Origin: Circinella umbellata
Lineage: Eukaryota > Mucoromycota > Mucoromycetes > Mucorales > Lichtheimiaceae
Assembly (NCBI GenBank): GCA_025093555.1
Contig: JAIWNF010000038.1
Coordinates: 372,001 to 436,000 of the forward strand
Reading direction: 5' to 3'
DNA length: 64,000 nt
In this document: positions 12,086 to 25,335 of the stretch, piece after piece
Position numbering within the stretch: position 1 is the stretch's first letter
Layout of the letters: each line of letters starts with the position of its first letter
Notes under the pieces: generated by a model
What the model was told of the DNA's origin: nothing
Databases searched by the model: none
Seen by the model: the letters and a program-made list of their open reading frames with translations, nothing else
Position numbers and translations under genes: made by a program

Positions 12086-14714
12086 TTGTTGTTGTTGTTG
12101 TTGTTGATGATGAGCTTGATGGGATAGCGGAACTGATTGGCGATCAGAAATTGACTGTTGTGGGGATGCTGTCATAGGAATCGGACTGGACACGGGTTGT
12201 TGTTGATGTGGATGAGGTGATAAACTGTTTGATGATAACATTGTTGCCGGTGAAGATTGATGTAAACCGAGTTGTCCAATAGAAGGTGATGCTTTGCTTT
12301 GTTGGCCCATTGTTCCAACTGAAGTAGCTACAGAAACAGGTGTTTGCTGTTGTTGTTGTTGCTGTTGATGATTTTCGAATACGCCTGGATGGAATACCGA
12401 ATATATAGATTGTTGATTGACAAGGTCTTCATTGATTGCTGGAAGCTTACTAAGGTCATTTGGAAGGTTGTTTTGTTTTAAAAATGATTCGATGCTTTCA
12501 ATAATTTCATTCACCTTTTCCATATATAGCAAGGGCGAATTTCGTAAAACATTAGCTGTAAGTATCAGATTACGTTGTGCGAGACATGCTACTTCTTCTT
12601 CATTGGACAATGCATTACTTTGATGAATAGATACACTAGCAATAACCCCATCTAATGCATAAAAAAATTGACACCAGCAAAGATTTTTGGCATATATATC
12701 CAATAATTTAGTAATAAAGTTGGCAGATTTCGTACAGATATTAAGTGACAACAAGGCAACAGGTGTAGCAGTTTGGTTTTGTTTAGGCAAGAAAAATTTG
12801 TGAAGCATAATCCAAGTTGTCTGATACTGTATGTTAAGTATCAAACTTGCTTCATCCTTGAATGTATCAGTTTTGTTGAATACATCTTCTGGTTCGAAAC
12901 GCAGATATTGTGGAAGTTCATTGAGCCAGGTGGTAAGCGCGTTTTCTAACCTTGATATAGCCGACAAAAGTGATTGACCTGATTGTTCAGATGGTAGATG
13001 TTTGGTAATATCTTTGCGAATTTTCATCAACTTGATTGAATGGACGCAAAAATCTATCCGGTAGCCTGTCTCCTCATCTTCAAAGTCCAGCTTGGTTGGG
13101 TATTCGAGGTCACAGTCTTTGTCATCCACCATCGTGGGTCTATTTGACTCGAGCGCCGCACATAGATCTAACCAGTAAGCAGACCACCATAAACGTTTGC
13201 TTGTCTCCCGTTGTTTTAAATCAGTGTGCATATGTTCCTTTTTATGGAACTTCAAATCTTGAGCCATTCGAATTGCCAAACCAATATATAAGTATGCCAA
13301 ACTGGACCGTTCGCTGCTGAGTTGATACATGTACAAGTTCAATAAGGCATGAACAGTAGTTGCATTACTAATATCGAAACACTTTTTGAGCAATTGCCTT
13401 GCATTTTTAAAATAAGCTTCACCCATAGAAGATGGATCTTTTCCTGGACAAGCATTATGATAAATACACCCATGTTTTGCTACCCAAGCACTGATGGAAT
13501 TTGCAAGTAATGGATCGAGCCCGGCTTCACTTGCGTATTGTTGCATAAACGCTTCCTTGTCGACAATTTGATATGCCAAAAAACATTTGTGATAACAAGT
13601 TTGCATAAGATTATCCAAAGTCGCTGGTGGAATGGTATCATCTGCTGATTTTCGTTCTTGAAGAATTTTGCGTGCTTCATTATCGTCCACTTCCCAAAGT
13701 CTACCTCCTCCTCCTCCTCCAACTCCAGAACTAGGACCAGGACCAGGACCACCGAGAGCACCGTTGCTACTACTGCCTGCTGGTTGTGCTGAATGTGTAT
13801 CGTTTGCTGGTCCCATTACTGTATCACCCGATTCTAGCGGTTTTGCCCTGTGTTGCTGTGCATATCGACCCCACGCTTTATGTTGACGTGGTTTATTACC
13901 ATCACCTCGAATTGAATCTGTGCTAAATAAATTGGTTGTAGAATCGCTATTAATGTTGAGTTGACTGATACCATTTAATAAAATTCGGTACAAGTCGGCA
14001 ACACTTGCAATATTGGTATCAATACGTAATCCAGAAGGTGATAATGACAATCTCCAAGTGACGGGCTGTTGTGGTTCAATCATTGTCATTGGACCATTTT
14101 CTTGTGATAGCGCAAGTTGATCCATAACAACTGGACTATTACCAAGTGGTGATACGCCTCGAGAATTATTCATATTTTCTTCATCGACAAGACCAGAAGA
14201 AGCAAATCCGACGCTATCCCCTGCGGTACTACTACTGCCACCACCTCCACCTCCAGGGAAAGGATGCAAGTTGTTTTTAATCATTGCCAATTCTGACTGC
14301 ATCTTCTGCATTCGTTCTTTTAATTCTTCCACATGATTACCAAGCTGATCAAATGCTTGTCCGTCGACTCGTCGTGGAGGTGTTGCATAACTACATGGAA
14401 GGCCAGCATTGGCACATCGACCGCAAGTTGGCTGTACAAAATCACACTTGACTTTTTTCTTTCTACAACGAATACACTAAAAAAAATATGCGTATTATAT
14501 AAAATATGTTAATCAATGCTTAAATCTTTTCTTTCTTTTACTTCTTATATAAGGAGATCATTTTCAACTTCAAATAATTTAATGCTGAAGAAAAAAAAAA
14601 GCTTACTGCAAGACTTGGTCGTGGTCGTTTAGGTCTTGCTGGTTCAGGTGGTTTTTGTTGTTGTGATTGGGAAAATCCACCAGCAGAATTGTCAGACACA
14701 AAGACAGACGACAT
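11168..14714 (-). CDS. Zn2Cys6 fungal transcription factor with polyQ tracts, 1138 aa
   Basis: A DNA-binding transcriptional regulator acting in the nucleus. There are two exons: 14714-14607 and 14476-11168. The Zn2Cys6 cluster begins exactly at the exon 2 boundary, with cysteines at residues 37, 40, 47, 54, 57 and 64 and the pattern C-x2-C-x6-C-x6-C-x2-C-x6-C. It follows a basic PKRPRP stretch and is followed by a short coiled coil (EELKERMQKMQSELAMIKNN). The middle third matches the fungal-specific transcription factor domain (for example LAYLYIGLAIRMAQDLKFH and TSKRLWWSAYWLDLCAALES). The C-terminal half is low-complexity Q/N/S/P-rich, with uninterrupted glutamine runs near 12057-12108 and 11266-11297, and ends in a basic SRKRVHREWEDSA. 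The target genes are unknown. PolyQ length may vary between strains. Confidence 0.9.
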
Positions 14715-15337
14715 AATTAGACAATGCTTGGAACAAACACGAAAGGGAGCTCCGAGTAGATCAAAACAAGATTAAGAATGTAGAAAAGAAACAGATCGTT
14801 GATGAGAAAGAAGGTTGTTATACTACTGCTGAGCTTTTGACTGGAAGGCTGTGTGTGTTCAGTGCCAAGGGGTTAGGCTTACGATAGCCAATCAAAAAAT
14901 CCGGGTCGGGTGAATTTTGTTCCTACTTTTAAATCACTCTATACCATAATTTAAGTATCCATCCGTGTTTGCCATGGTAACAAATTGATGCCACTCACTA
15001 TTACATGGAAACAATCTAGTAATATATTTTATACAGAATTTATTTTGAACTCATTGGATATAGCGACTACAAGACAACATGGTTAAATCATTATTTGATT
15101 TTTTCAGGTTTTCAAGATGAGCCCGGATTATAAACTTTAGATTAACATCTATGCTAGATTGCATTATAAATAATTGACAGAGCTATATAAAATCTCAGGT
15201 ATATTTATAATATAAGATACAAAAAAGAGCCTATTTAATACAAGTAACATATCTTATCTAGTTACTAGTAATGCTACTAATACACTAAGCAACACTATCG
15301 ATTATATAGGGCTCACTTCATTAAACGTCCAAAAACC
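14715..15337. other. Intergenic region, promoter of the Zn2Cys6 gene
   Basis: Between the transcription-factor start and the FIS1 stop, both on the minus strand. The first 200 bp is less AT-rich and likely holds the promoter. No frames or repeats of note. Confidence 0.4.
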
Positions 15338-16146
15338 TTATTGTCTTGATCGTTTCACAATGGCTGCAAGTAGGGCCGCGCCAACAGTTACCGCTCCTCC
15401 TATGATAGCTAAACCAATAGCCCCCTCTATAGTAATAATAATAGGCATTAGATTGATGGCAAGAAAAATATGTATCAGAACTAAACGTCCACAACTTTGG
15501 CTTTATATTATTATTATAATTATTATTACCAGAAGATACTTTTTCATCGATCCTCCTATCCAGATCACGCGCTTGATCGTTTCTTGGCTCATGTTTAAGT
15601 AACTCTCGATTGAATTTACGTGCTTCTGAATAGTTTCCAATTTTATAATGACCAATGGCAAGATAATATAAACACTCCCGACGTCTTTCTGGAGAATCAT
15701 GAAATATTTCTATGAATAAATATACATATACATGTACACATCAATAAAGAAAACAAAAATGATCTATTAGTACACTTTGTACTCCCTCTCTTGGCAAAAC
15801 CCACTTATTCCTTTGTCTTTCTTTCTCACAACATTATTATTTTCTTTTTCTTTGCTCTTTAAGTTTTTCTTTTATATACCTGTCAACAGCTTAATGCCTT
15901 GAGAAATTTGTTGTCGATCAGTAGAACGAATAAGACACCATGCATAATTGAATTTTGTTTGAACGGTGACGTATTCACCTTCTTTGACGAATTGCTTGCG
16001 GAGAACCTATTATGAGGAGTCAAACTAAAGCTGATTTCAAACTTTCCCTTTTTTTAATCAAGTACAATGAAGAAATTTACCTCAACTTCAGCTGGACTCA
16101 AAGGTGCTTCTGCTTCTTGTGCCATGGGCATAATGTCATTTTTCAT
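15338..16146 (-). CDS. fis1: Mitochondrial fission protein FIS1, 153 aa
   Basis: A tail-anchored outer-membrane adaptor that recruits the dynamin-like fission machinery to mitochondria and peroxisomes. Exons: 16146-16081, 16016-15890, 15709-15530, 15426-15338. The frame closes at 153 aa, the family's usual length. The TPR-like core is clear: [20 protein letters not shown] followed by [20 protein letters not shown] and [18 protein letters not shown]. The C-terminal membrane anchor is [20 protein letters not shown] followed by the basic tail KRSRQ. Three in-frame ATGs (16146, 16131, 16125) lie close together. I took the first, which has A at -3, but either of the others gives a valid protein. 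The 5' end faces a 5.1-kb gene-poor stretch shared with the divergent PKA gene. Confidence 0.92.
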
Positions 16147-19100
16147 TTTTTTTAATACTATAAACAGATATGTGTGTGTAGAACAGAAAAGAAAAACAGG
16201 TTCGAAAAAAAAAATAGAGGCCCCGAAAAGAGGGTATCTGTAGGTCAGCTAAAATTATATTTTTAAATGTAGAATCTTTTTTTTTTGGCAATTTAATATG
16301 CAAACACTTCCATTTCACAACTTCAACAGAGTTGTCAAACAGAGTCCTTTGGTTTTTTGATTATCTAACATATTATGTAGTCCATAGGAAAAAAAAACTA
16401 TTACATAGATCAAATCCCGTCGATCTTTTATGTATCTTGATCACCTAATTTTTATTGTGAGTTAATACGACAAGACTTCTTACGGATAAAAGTGACTATA
16501 GATGCTTGCATATTTCCTCCCCATTTCCACCACAATGAAATATCTTGTGGGATTTTTCACAAACAGGGCGGATACATTCTATTGTGAGAAAGAAAAGATG
16601 ATGTACCTCTTAACTATCATTATGTCCGTGCACTTTATAACAATGAACCAATCGGAACGCATAAAAAATTGCATAAATAAAAAGGGGGTGTTTCTTTTTT
16701 CTATTCAATGAAATGATAATACTCTAAATTGATTATAACGACCATATTTATTACTATTATGTATTATACGCAGTAATGATGAATATTATTTGATTGAATG
16801 ACAAAACTTTGATATTTCTTCTTTACATATTTGTTAAATAAGTTCATGCTTATTCAACTTTGAATATCTTTTGATAGGAAATCATTTGACATGATGTTGT
16901 TATTACTTATTTCTATAAGTATAAGTATAAATAAATGATATATAAACACACCGTCAACAATGCAATCAATTCAATTAAGCATGGGTTGTCTTTTACTCCT
17001 TACGTATTAGCATATTGATAAATAGATGATATTACTCGATTGTTACACAGGATATTATTTATGCATAATGAATATAGAACAACAACTATGACACCTTTGT
17101 GTTTTTTTCTGCTTCCTACTTATTGAATGATGATATATATATAAACACTATTTGGGAGGTGAAACATTTTTGCTTTGTTTTGTTGAGTAAAGAACATTGA
17201 CGTTATTAAATTATTGCTTACATTTTTGATAAGAATAAATAAAGATAGGTTTTTATTAATGGTGTATAAGCATACATTGCATTAATCAATGTCGACAAAA
17301 AGGAGTGTGTCATAAGAAAGTTATTAAAAAATAGTAATAATGAATATAATTAGAATAAAGATCATCAATTCTCTATTTCATATGTTTAAGCATGAATTTA
17401 GTAGAGCAGCAAGCATATGTTTTGACAGGAAGAGCTCAATAATAATTATGACTCAAATACTCTTTAAAAATCTGTCATATCAAAGTTAACATTGCTATTA
17501 AATAGTAAATAAAAAATTGATTGCACTATCGATTATGTGTTTACCTATAATTATCTGTGCTTATGCTTATAGAAATACGTAATAACAACTTCTTGAGATA
17601 TAATGTCATTTTCTATCATATGTATTCAAAGAACATTGATGAATACGTAAGCATGAAATTATTAAACAAAAGAATAAAAGGAAAGAAAAGTTATATTAAA
17701 AGAAAAGAAAAGTAGTATTAAAAGAAAGATCAAGTTTTTGATATCTAAATGATACCCATCATTATTATAATATAGTGATACAATATGTTTGTTGTAATCA
17801 ATATCGTACCATAATTTCATTCAAAGCGTAAAAAAAAGAAACATCGAATCTCCCCCCCCCTTATGAAAACGAATCTTATGATATCGCATACTACATCAGT
17901 AGTAAAGTAACTGAACGTGACACCGTACATATTAGGTAGTGTGAAGGTTTGAACCTTTTATTTTGTATGAGTAATAAGTACACCAAAAAAAACGACTTAC
18001 ATAAGTTACATATATTATAAATGTAACGAAAATAGAACTTTTTATAAAATAAAGTCTATATGTGGTTACCTAAATAAGCAATAATACCAATTTGCTTCTT
18101 TCTCATAACGATTTACAAAATTAACATGGACTGCTATAAATGAGATTATTTTCTATGTCGATATCCTATCATTTGCTGCTTCTACTAGATAATTACAATA
18201 GTGTCATAATAATTGGGTAAACATTATACATAGGTAGTTTTAGCAGCAGCAGAGCAGTAAGTTGTTATGTTGGAGGTGGTAGCAATCAAAACTATATTTT
18301 TTATACACACTACTAATTTCGTCATGATACAAAAAATGGTAGTTGCTTGCTACCCTTCATACGAATCGATTGAACTGCACAAGAAAACGTTGTCGAGTCA
18401 TCTATTTTGATTACGTATGTGTTGTGCTCAGAAATAGCAAAAACAACTGCACATCAATACAATAATCAAATTACACAAAATAAGTACGTATATATCAGTA
18501 AAATTTAGTAGCCGATACGCATGTAGTAATAGCAATAATGTATATTTGGATAAGAGTGTCTCAATTTGTTTTTATTGTATGTCAAGCAAGTAGTGGGAGT
18601 GGGAGAAAAATCAGGTGGTGGATTTTTATCTAATTAAATATATAATATTCATGGTAATGGTGGTAACATTTCATAATTGTTCCGGGGGTATTAGTAATGC
18701 ATAATGTATTGTATTTATTAAAACTTCAAGAGTGATGTTAGTAACTGTTAGTTTATTCTATAAAATTGCCACTTAAACAATTAAGGTATGTCATAAGATT
18801 ATGTCATCGTGCGAAAAAAACAGATATGTTGAATGCTAATTTTATATGAGAAGAGTTATTATTTTTGGACTACCTACTACTATCTCATTCGTTGTTTGTA
18901 TTTTATATCATTATGATGACATGGTGACTACGTACATATATGCTTAGTTACTATACCACTAACAAATAAAACCAATTATTAGTTTTCTGAAATACGGATG
19001 TCATATGTAATATTTGTATACTACTTGTTGAAAAGAAAAATTCAAGATTCTATTTCTAATAACAAAAAACAACAAATAAAAATAACGCATGACCACCTAC

Positions 19101-19791
19101 ATGCATTGAGAGTTTAGTGAAGATTTGAATTGTTATTATTGTAACTATAGAAGCGTATAGTAGCAACGCTGAAGAACAAGCTCAAAACGAGGAAGAAAAG
19201 AAACGAAAGTACAAATATCATAGTTTGTTTTTCTCTTGCTATCATTATAATATACCCAATCTTTTTGTTTTCGTAAATATGATGCACATCGATAATTAGT
19301 ATAAAGTTCAGGCATTACATACATAGTACATTATGATCAATATGTCCCTCTGGTTTTTTTCTGTTATCTTTTTGCTTTTCGCCATATTTGTGAAAAATTA
19401 CGAATGGCTCAATACAATCCTCTTTTTTTTTGTACCTAATAAAGCAAATATTGTTCTTTTCTTGACTACCATCAGTAACCTGTTTTCGCTTTCAACCATT
19501 GGAATTGCTCTATGGAATGCTAAAGTAATCATTGAGCTTTAGAAATTGAATATACTATTTTGAGGAAAGTCATTGTACATAAGACAACTCTATTTATAAT
19601 ATGTGTAAAGGTTGATCACTTTTCATAGTATTAGTCTAATCTACACAGAGGCTAATATAAATGATATGCATGATAGGCGTAAAAGAAAAGAAAACAGGAA
19701 AAAGGAATGCTTTTAAGTATAGTATCGATATGATACTTGTTGTTGTTTTGCTTTTTTCTTTTAGTGTAAAAATATATGAAATAAGAATAGC
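16147..19791. other. Gene-poor AT-rich stretch upstream of FIS1
   Basis: No supported gene. Several copies of taagcatgaa/ttcatgctta occur (near 16845, 17385, 17650) with a run of C near 17849. An attatgactcaaata-n-tcttt motif at about 17446 recurs near 38219. A hydrophobic frame at 19333-19542 has no homology I recognise and sits in AT-rich DNA. Confidence 0.35.
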
Positions 19792-20490
19792 TTACATAGA
19801 GAACCCGGTTGCTAATCTTACTTGGTGTTTCCTGGCCATGTCGAACACATTATGGCCTTGCTGAACCTGTTTCAAGAGTGTACTTGAGCTTATAAACATA
19901 TTGAGATGTGTGATCAACCGTGTTGTGACTCGTAACCGACTTCGATCGAATCGCTACTCATCTATCCAACTTTTCCTTTTTTTTACAATTAGAGCGAAAC
20001 CAGTGAAATCAGGTATTAACTTTTCTTTTATCAATAAAGCTTCTCGAGGTGATTGTTTCAACAGCAAATCGATAGTGGCAAATGCAAAATGATGATAATA
20101 ATCAACGACCACGGTTAAATGATGATTTGTGCATTAATTTTGTAATAAAGTATAACAAAAAATGATATAGAAAAGAAACTAACGTCTATAAAAAAAAAAA
20201 GACACATGAACTAGATTTTGACACGTCGTTTCGTTGTTTAATTATATAAAAAAGCAACATTCTGTCTGGAAAAGAATAACTGTCGGTGATTAGAATTTCA
20301 GAAACACTATTTCTACAGCACGGACCATGGATAGTTTACCTCTGTGGCGAAGTATTACTTTAATAATTGATTCTAAATCATTATCTTGGGGCATAGGGCA
20401 CTTGTATAAATCGGGTGGGAGTGGCAACCGAAGATCTGATGATGGATAACGATGCTGGTGAATAGAGAGGGCCGTGTTGCACCTATGAAT
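19792..20490 (-). pseudogene. Possible relics of an integrase/transposase-like gene
   Basis: Three minus-strand fragments look protein-like. One (20133-19958) reads NHHLTVVVDYYHHFAFATID then LLLKQSPREALL, which resembles the start of an rve-type integrase core (the hydrophobic-VVDYY-x3-A segment). One (19899-19792) reads LLKQVQQGHNVFDMARKHQV, a helix-turn-helix-like string. One upstream (about 20486-20340) reads PLPPDLYKCPMPQDNDLESI and ends at a GT donor-like site. They are not joined by a continuous frame. The family assignment is a guess from pattern memory, and they may be unrelated. Confidence 0.25.
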
Positions 20491-21276
20491 TCTTTAAATA
20501 ACGAGTCTGTACTTTTTTTATGTGCAACCTGCCTCAAATGTAATGATTGCGCGTGTAAAAGTAAATGGAATGGTCGCACGACGTTAGTAGACTGCACAAT
20601 TAAAATACACTCACAGTAAAAAATAAAAAGCCCCTATTTATTACAATAATGTTCTCTTTCCGACCAGAAAAAGGACTCCCTCCTACTGCTGTATTCGTAT
20701 TATACAGAACTGCTTAATAGACCCTCCTTTTTTTATTTTCTTTTTTTCTCTTCGTTTATCGAAGTTTTAAACAAAGAACTTGACACTGTGTTTCTCACAC
20801 TATAACTTTACAGTCACTCACGCTTAACTACTGCCACTGCTACTTCTGTAACCTACTTTACCATAAGAAAAACCTCTTATTTTTATCACCTCTCCTTTTT
20901 TCTTTGTTTCCTTTTCTTTTTCTCTTTCGCTCTCTCGAGGTGTTTCTATACTATTTGAGAAGTTGAAAGGAAACAGACGTGCAACACACTCAATTTATCA
21001 GGTAAAGCGATATATTTATTATAATTATTATCCGCCTCTTAATCTATACCTCCTTTCTCTCGTTTTTTCTTTTCCTCTTTCTGTTCATTTTAACAAAAAA
21101 AAAAAAAAACTCTAATGACAAACTCTATATTTAGTAAAAAGGGTTAAAGCAGTTTATTTTCTATCAGACGCAAAAGAAATTCGTGGCTATACAACGAGCC
21201 AGCGTAACAGCGACAAAAAGTATATTAATATATTGCTATAGCAACAAAATAACACGACAAACGAAATATAACAGTA
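20491..21276. promoter_or_regulatory. 5' flank of the PKA catalytic-subunit gene
   Basis: The 550 bp before the PKA start codon is strongly pyrimidine-rich on the plus strand (tttctttttttctcttcg, ctctttcgctctctcg at 20730-20940 and again at 21040-21075). This is typical of promoters and 5' leaders of well-expressed fungal genes. No defined binding sites were assigned. Confidence 0.35.
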
Positions 21277-23320
21277 ATGGATCGTATTCCAGAAACAATA
21301 TTTGAATCGGATAATGCTCATCCAACAGAGCAATCCCAACCACAACAGTTTCATCCGCAACAGCAACAGCAACAAATACGACCACCCCCGCCGCCTTTAC
21401 CGTTCCTGAGTGAAAATATACCTTTGGAACATTATAATAATCCAAAACTTTCATCAGCATCACCTTTTTACTATAATAATCGTCCTCAACAGCAACAACA
21501 ACAAATGGAACAACAGCAACAACAACCTCCACATCTTTCATTACGCTTACCATCAGCGCCACATCCATTAAAGCGTCATGAACAATCTACAAACAGTTCA
21601 GGTTTTCCACCTAATCATCCATTAGCAGGCCTTGCTTCTGCACAATCTATACAGCAAGCTCAAGCTTCTCGACTACAATATTATCATTCGCGTACACCCG
21701 TTTATGTACCAAAACCATCCTTTGGTTTAAAAGATTTTGAGTTATTAGATACACTTGGTAAATAATAATATTTTTCTTTCTTTCTTAATCTTTATTATCG
21801 TTGTATCAAAACATTATTGATGGATAAAATGTGGAATATAAAAGGAACGGGTACCTTTGGCCGGGTATATTTAACGAAGTTTAAGGCGACTAGTAAGTTT
21901 TATGCGATGAAGGTACTTAAGAAGTCCGAAGTGGTACGGCTTAAACAAGTTCAACATCTATTATGGGAGAAGCAAATTTTAGCATCCGTTCGATTCCCAT
22001 TCATTGTTGATTTGTAAGTTTATCTATCGATTTATGGAGAAGGATGGGGCAATAAAGTATTAGTCACAGGGTATGTACTCAATTATATTGACGAGTGATT
22101 AGGTTTTGTGCATTCCAAGACGATACCAACTTATACATGCTATTGGAATATGTCGTTGGTGGTGAATTATTTTCACATTTACGTCGAGCGGGACGTTTTA
22201 CAAACGACATGACACGATTTTATGCATCGGAGATCGTGCTGGCCATTGAATACCTCCATTCTAAAGATATTATTTATCGAGACCTTAAACCAGAGAATTT
22301 ATTGATTGATCATCAAGGTCATATCCGTTTGACAGATTTTGGATTCGCTAAAAAGATTGCCGATCGGTAAGGCGAGATGAAGGGGAAAGGGAAGAGGAAA
22401 AGAAAGAAACCGAGAGATAAATAAATGCATGGATATATATACAGAGAGAGGCAGGCAGGCAGAGAGAGAAAATCTTTATATGTTACTCTGTTTAAAGCAA
22501 CAACATCTCACACATTGATGCATAACTTTTATAGAACTTGGACATTATGTGGCACCCCAGAATATTTAGCGCCAGAAATTATTCAAAGTAAAGGACATGG
22601 AAAAGCGGCAGACTGGTGGGCTTTGGGTATTCTCATCTTTGAAATGTTGGCAGGGTAAGTAATACTCAAATTTGTAGAGTAGTTTTTTTATGTATAATAT
22701 ATACTATGGATATCAAAGTAGGTGGATATGAAGATGTTTATATACAAATAAAATTATTACCATTGTCATTATTATTAGATATCCTCCATTTTTTGATGAT
22801 AATTCATTCGGTATATATGAAAAGATTTTGGCTGGAAGAGTTCAATTCCCTGCACACTTTGATATGCTTGGAAAAGATCTATTAAAACGATTACTTGTGG
22901 GTGATCTTACAAAACGGCTTGGTAACCTAAAGGTATTATATAAACAAAAGAGAAGAAAAAAGCATAATTATTAGTAATTAATTATTGTAATTATAACACA
23001 ATCTTTCAGGGTGGATCAGAGGATGTTAAACGACACAGATGGTTTAGAGGTGTGGATTGGATTGGTCTTCTGGATAAGACTGTCAGAGTAAGTTTTTAAA
23101 ACTAACTTAGTAGTGGATATGTAGTTAATGCAGTGGAATAGAAAGATTTAATGGTGTATTTGTTTTATTTTTATTTTTACAGGCACCTATTGTACCAAAT
23201 TATCGACATCCAGGTGATACTAGTAATTTTGAAAAATACCCAGATATGTTTGAGACGGATAAGAATGCACCAGCAGGAGATGATCCTTATAAGCATTTAT
23301 TTGTTGAGTTTACTATGTAA
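21277..23320 (+). CDS. pkaC: cAMP-dependent protein kinase catalytic subunit, 467 aa
   Basis: An AGC-family Ser/Thr kinase held inactive by the cAMP-binding regulatory subunit. In fungi it controls growth, dimorphism and carbon response. Exons: 21277-21757, 21845-22013, 22103-22366, 22535-22654, 22779-22932, 23010-23087, 23183-23320. The frame closes at 467 aa. Residues 1-150 are a Q/P/S-rich extension, as in fungal PKAs. The kinase core has the glycine loop GTGTFGRV (from residue 161), Lys183 in FYAMK, the catalytic loop YRDLKPEN (Asp277), TDFG (Asp295), and the activation loop [15 protein letters not shown] with Thr308 at the phosphosite. The C-tail ends in the hydrophobic motif FVEF, followed by only two residues. 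The gene ends convergently with the unknown gene at 25336-26514. Confidence 0.95.
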
Positions 23321-25335
23321 AGATGATACCTATTATTATAACAACGACAATCATATTCTCTCTCTCTTTTTTTTTTATCTCCCCTTTTTATTTTCTCTTT
23401 TGTCTTTTTTGTTTGTTAAACTTTTTATCGATTTCTATCTACCCCTTACCAAAAAAAAAACAGCTACTACAACAACAACAATTTATTATTATTCCTTATT
23501 ATATTATTACATAACAACATCAACAGATTCATAACTCATTTTCGTTTTTTGGTCTATTTGTTTATATCGTAAATAGCTAAAACAAAAAAAAAAATACAGA
23601 ATACATACAATCACAACCACATTCATACAAAACACAAAGAAAGCCAAACTATAATGAAAATGAAGCGTTTAATGTGTGATTGAATTATTTTGTAATAAAG
23701 ATATAAAATAAAAGAATAACATACTATGTATTTGTATTTGGGCAAAGCATATGTATATGAAAAAGAAATTATTGTTATGGGAACTCTTATAATCGAAAAT
23801 ATTACTTTTGAGTTCACAAGAGACATTTTATAAATGTGTGAGTTGCTGTGTTAAAAAAAACTATTGTACCTTCAATTGTTAAAGAACTAAAAGATTTATA
23901 AAGATAGAGTATATTTAGCCAAAATAGCTGTTCGATACTAATCCCAATAGCTCAATGGGTTTTCATAAAGATAGCGATTTGCTTTGACATACGTACAAAT
24001 GGGTCCAACTGCAAGCCAATCAGATCAGTTATATGATTTAATCAGTCTAACTAAAGATGTTATATGCTATGTATAAAGACTGATATAGCAACAATAGAGG
24101 TGATAGTGTTGATAGACTAATTCTTGTAAACCTCGATTTTGGTACAATACATCATAACATATACGTACAGATATATATCAATGGGAATTGGTTAATGAAC
24201 GCCGCCGTTTCCGAATTGTTCTTTTTTACACAGCATGTTGTATTCGACTCATGATGGTATTGTGTCTCTTTGAAAAAAAGTGTTTTCATCATGCTTTTTA
24301 TTGGCTTTTATGTTTTAATTAATGTATAGTGGCACTTTTGGGGGTGAGAAACAAAGAAAAATAAAAATGAACAAGGGTAACGGGATAGATACCGAAGATG
24401 TTCCATATGATGAATGATCTTTCAAAAAAAAACAAAGAAAAGAAGAAAAATCAGGAAGCACAGACCGTGTTTCACCAAATGGGAATATAATATATATATT
24501 TTTGGCACTTATTAAATGAATCGTTTATTCATCGGATAATCCATTTTTATGTATTTCGGATAAGCGAAACCGACAAATCGTCGGAATGAACGGATCGTAA
24601 CAATAAATAGTAATGACTCGAACTTTTTGAGCAACAAATGTAACCAAAGATATATATAAACAGAGACAACAAGAACCTTTACATGAAAATTATATATGTA
24701 AAAGAAAAAATAACAATAAGGTTGCACCATGTACTACTTTGTTACTTTAAATCACAGGTTAATATATCCTTTTCGGTTTCTTTATTACAAAAGAGAGGCT
24801 TCCCTCTTTTTTTATATATTTTTTTCATGGAAAAAATATAGACTAATTGAAATGGTTGGGGTGTGTGTAAGAAAATACTTATTAAAACTATTTTGTCTGA
24901 GAAGAACTATATAAAAGAAAAAAAAATACGTTGCAAATTTTTGGAATGTGTATATGTATATGTATGAGAACAAAAGGAAGAACAAGCCAGCTTGGTTTGC
25001 GGAAATTTTTGGTAGTGAAGTGATCTGTTGTGCAGTAAAAAAAAAGGAGATGTCTGTTGGTGTGTTTTGTGTGTGTGTACTATGTACATAAATCCAATAA
25101 CTAATAATAAAAGCGGATAATATAATAATAAGAGTAGTAACTAATAATAATGAAATAAGGTATAATAATAAAAATAATAATGAATAAAAAAAAGGAGGAA
25201 AAAAATCGTAATATGTACAAATGCGAAAATTTTTAATTTTGGGGGTTGAAGAAGATAGAAATGCAGTGTGATGAATGCATATAATATGACATATTGTATA
25301 TATATATGTCGGATTGTTGCCGAACCGCTTTTCTT
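23321..25335. other. Intergenic space between convergent genes
   Basis: A pyrimidine-rich 3' UTR follows the PKA stop (23350-23450). A-rich and TA-rich DNA follows, with (taataa)n-like stretches near 25105-25190. No gene or element terminus was recognised. Confidence 0.4.

Noticed and set aside
17940..17965. aggtttgaacctt as a possible tRNA T-arm (B box)
   Set aside because: No A box or acceptor stem at the right distance upstream, and no cloverleaf can be drawn.
19333..19542. 69-aa hydrophobic frame as a membrane protein
   Set aside because: Hydrophobic frames arise readily in T-rich DNA. No leader or motif supports it.
21187..21568. Minus-strand V/L-rich frames opposite PKA exon 1
   Set aside because: Antisense of CAA/CAG-rich coding sequence, and they contain no motif.
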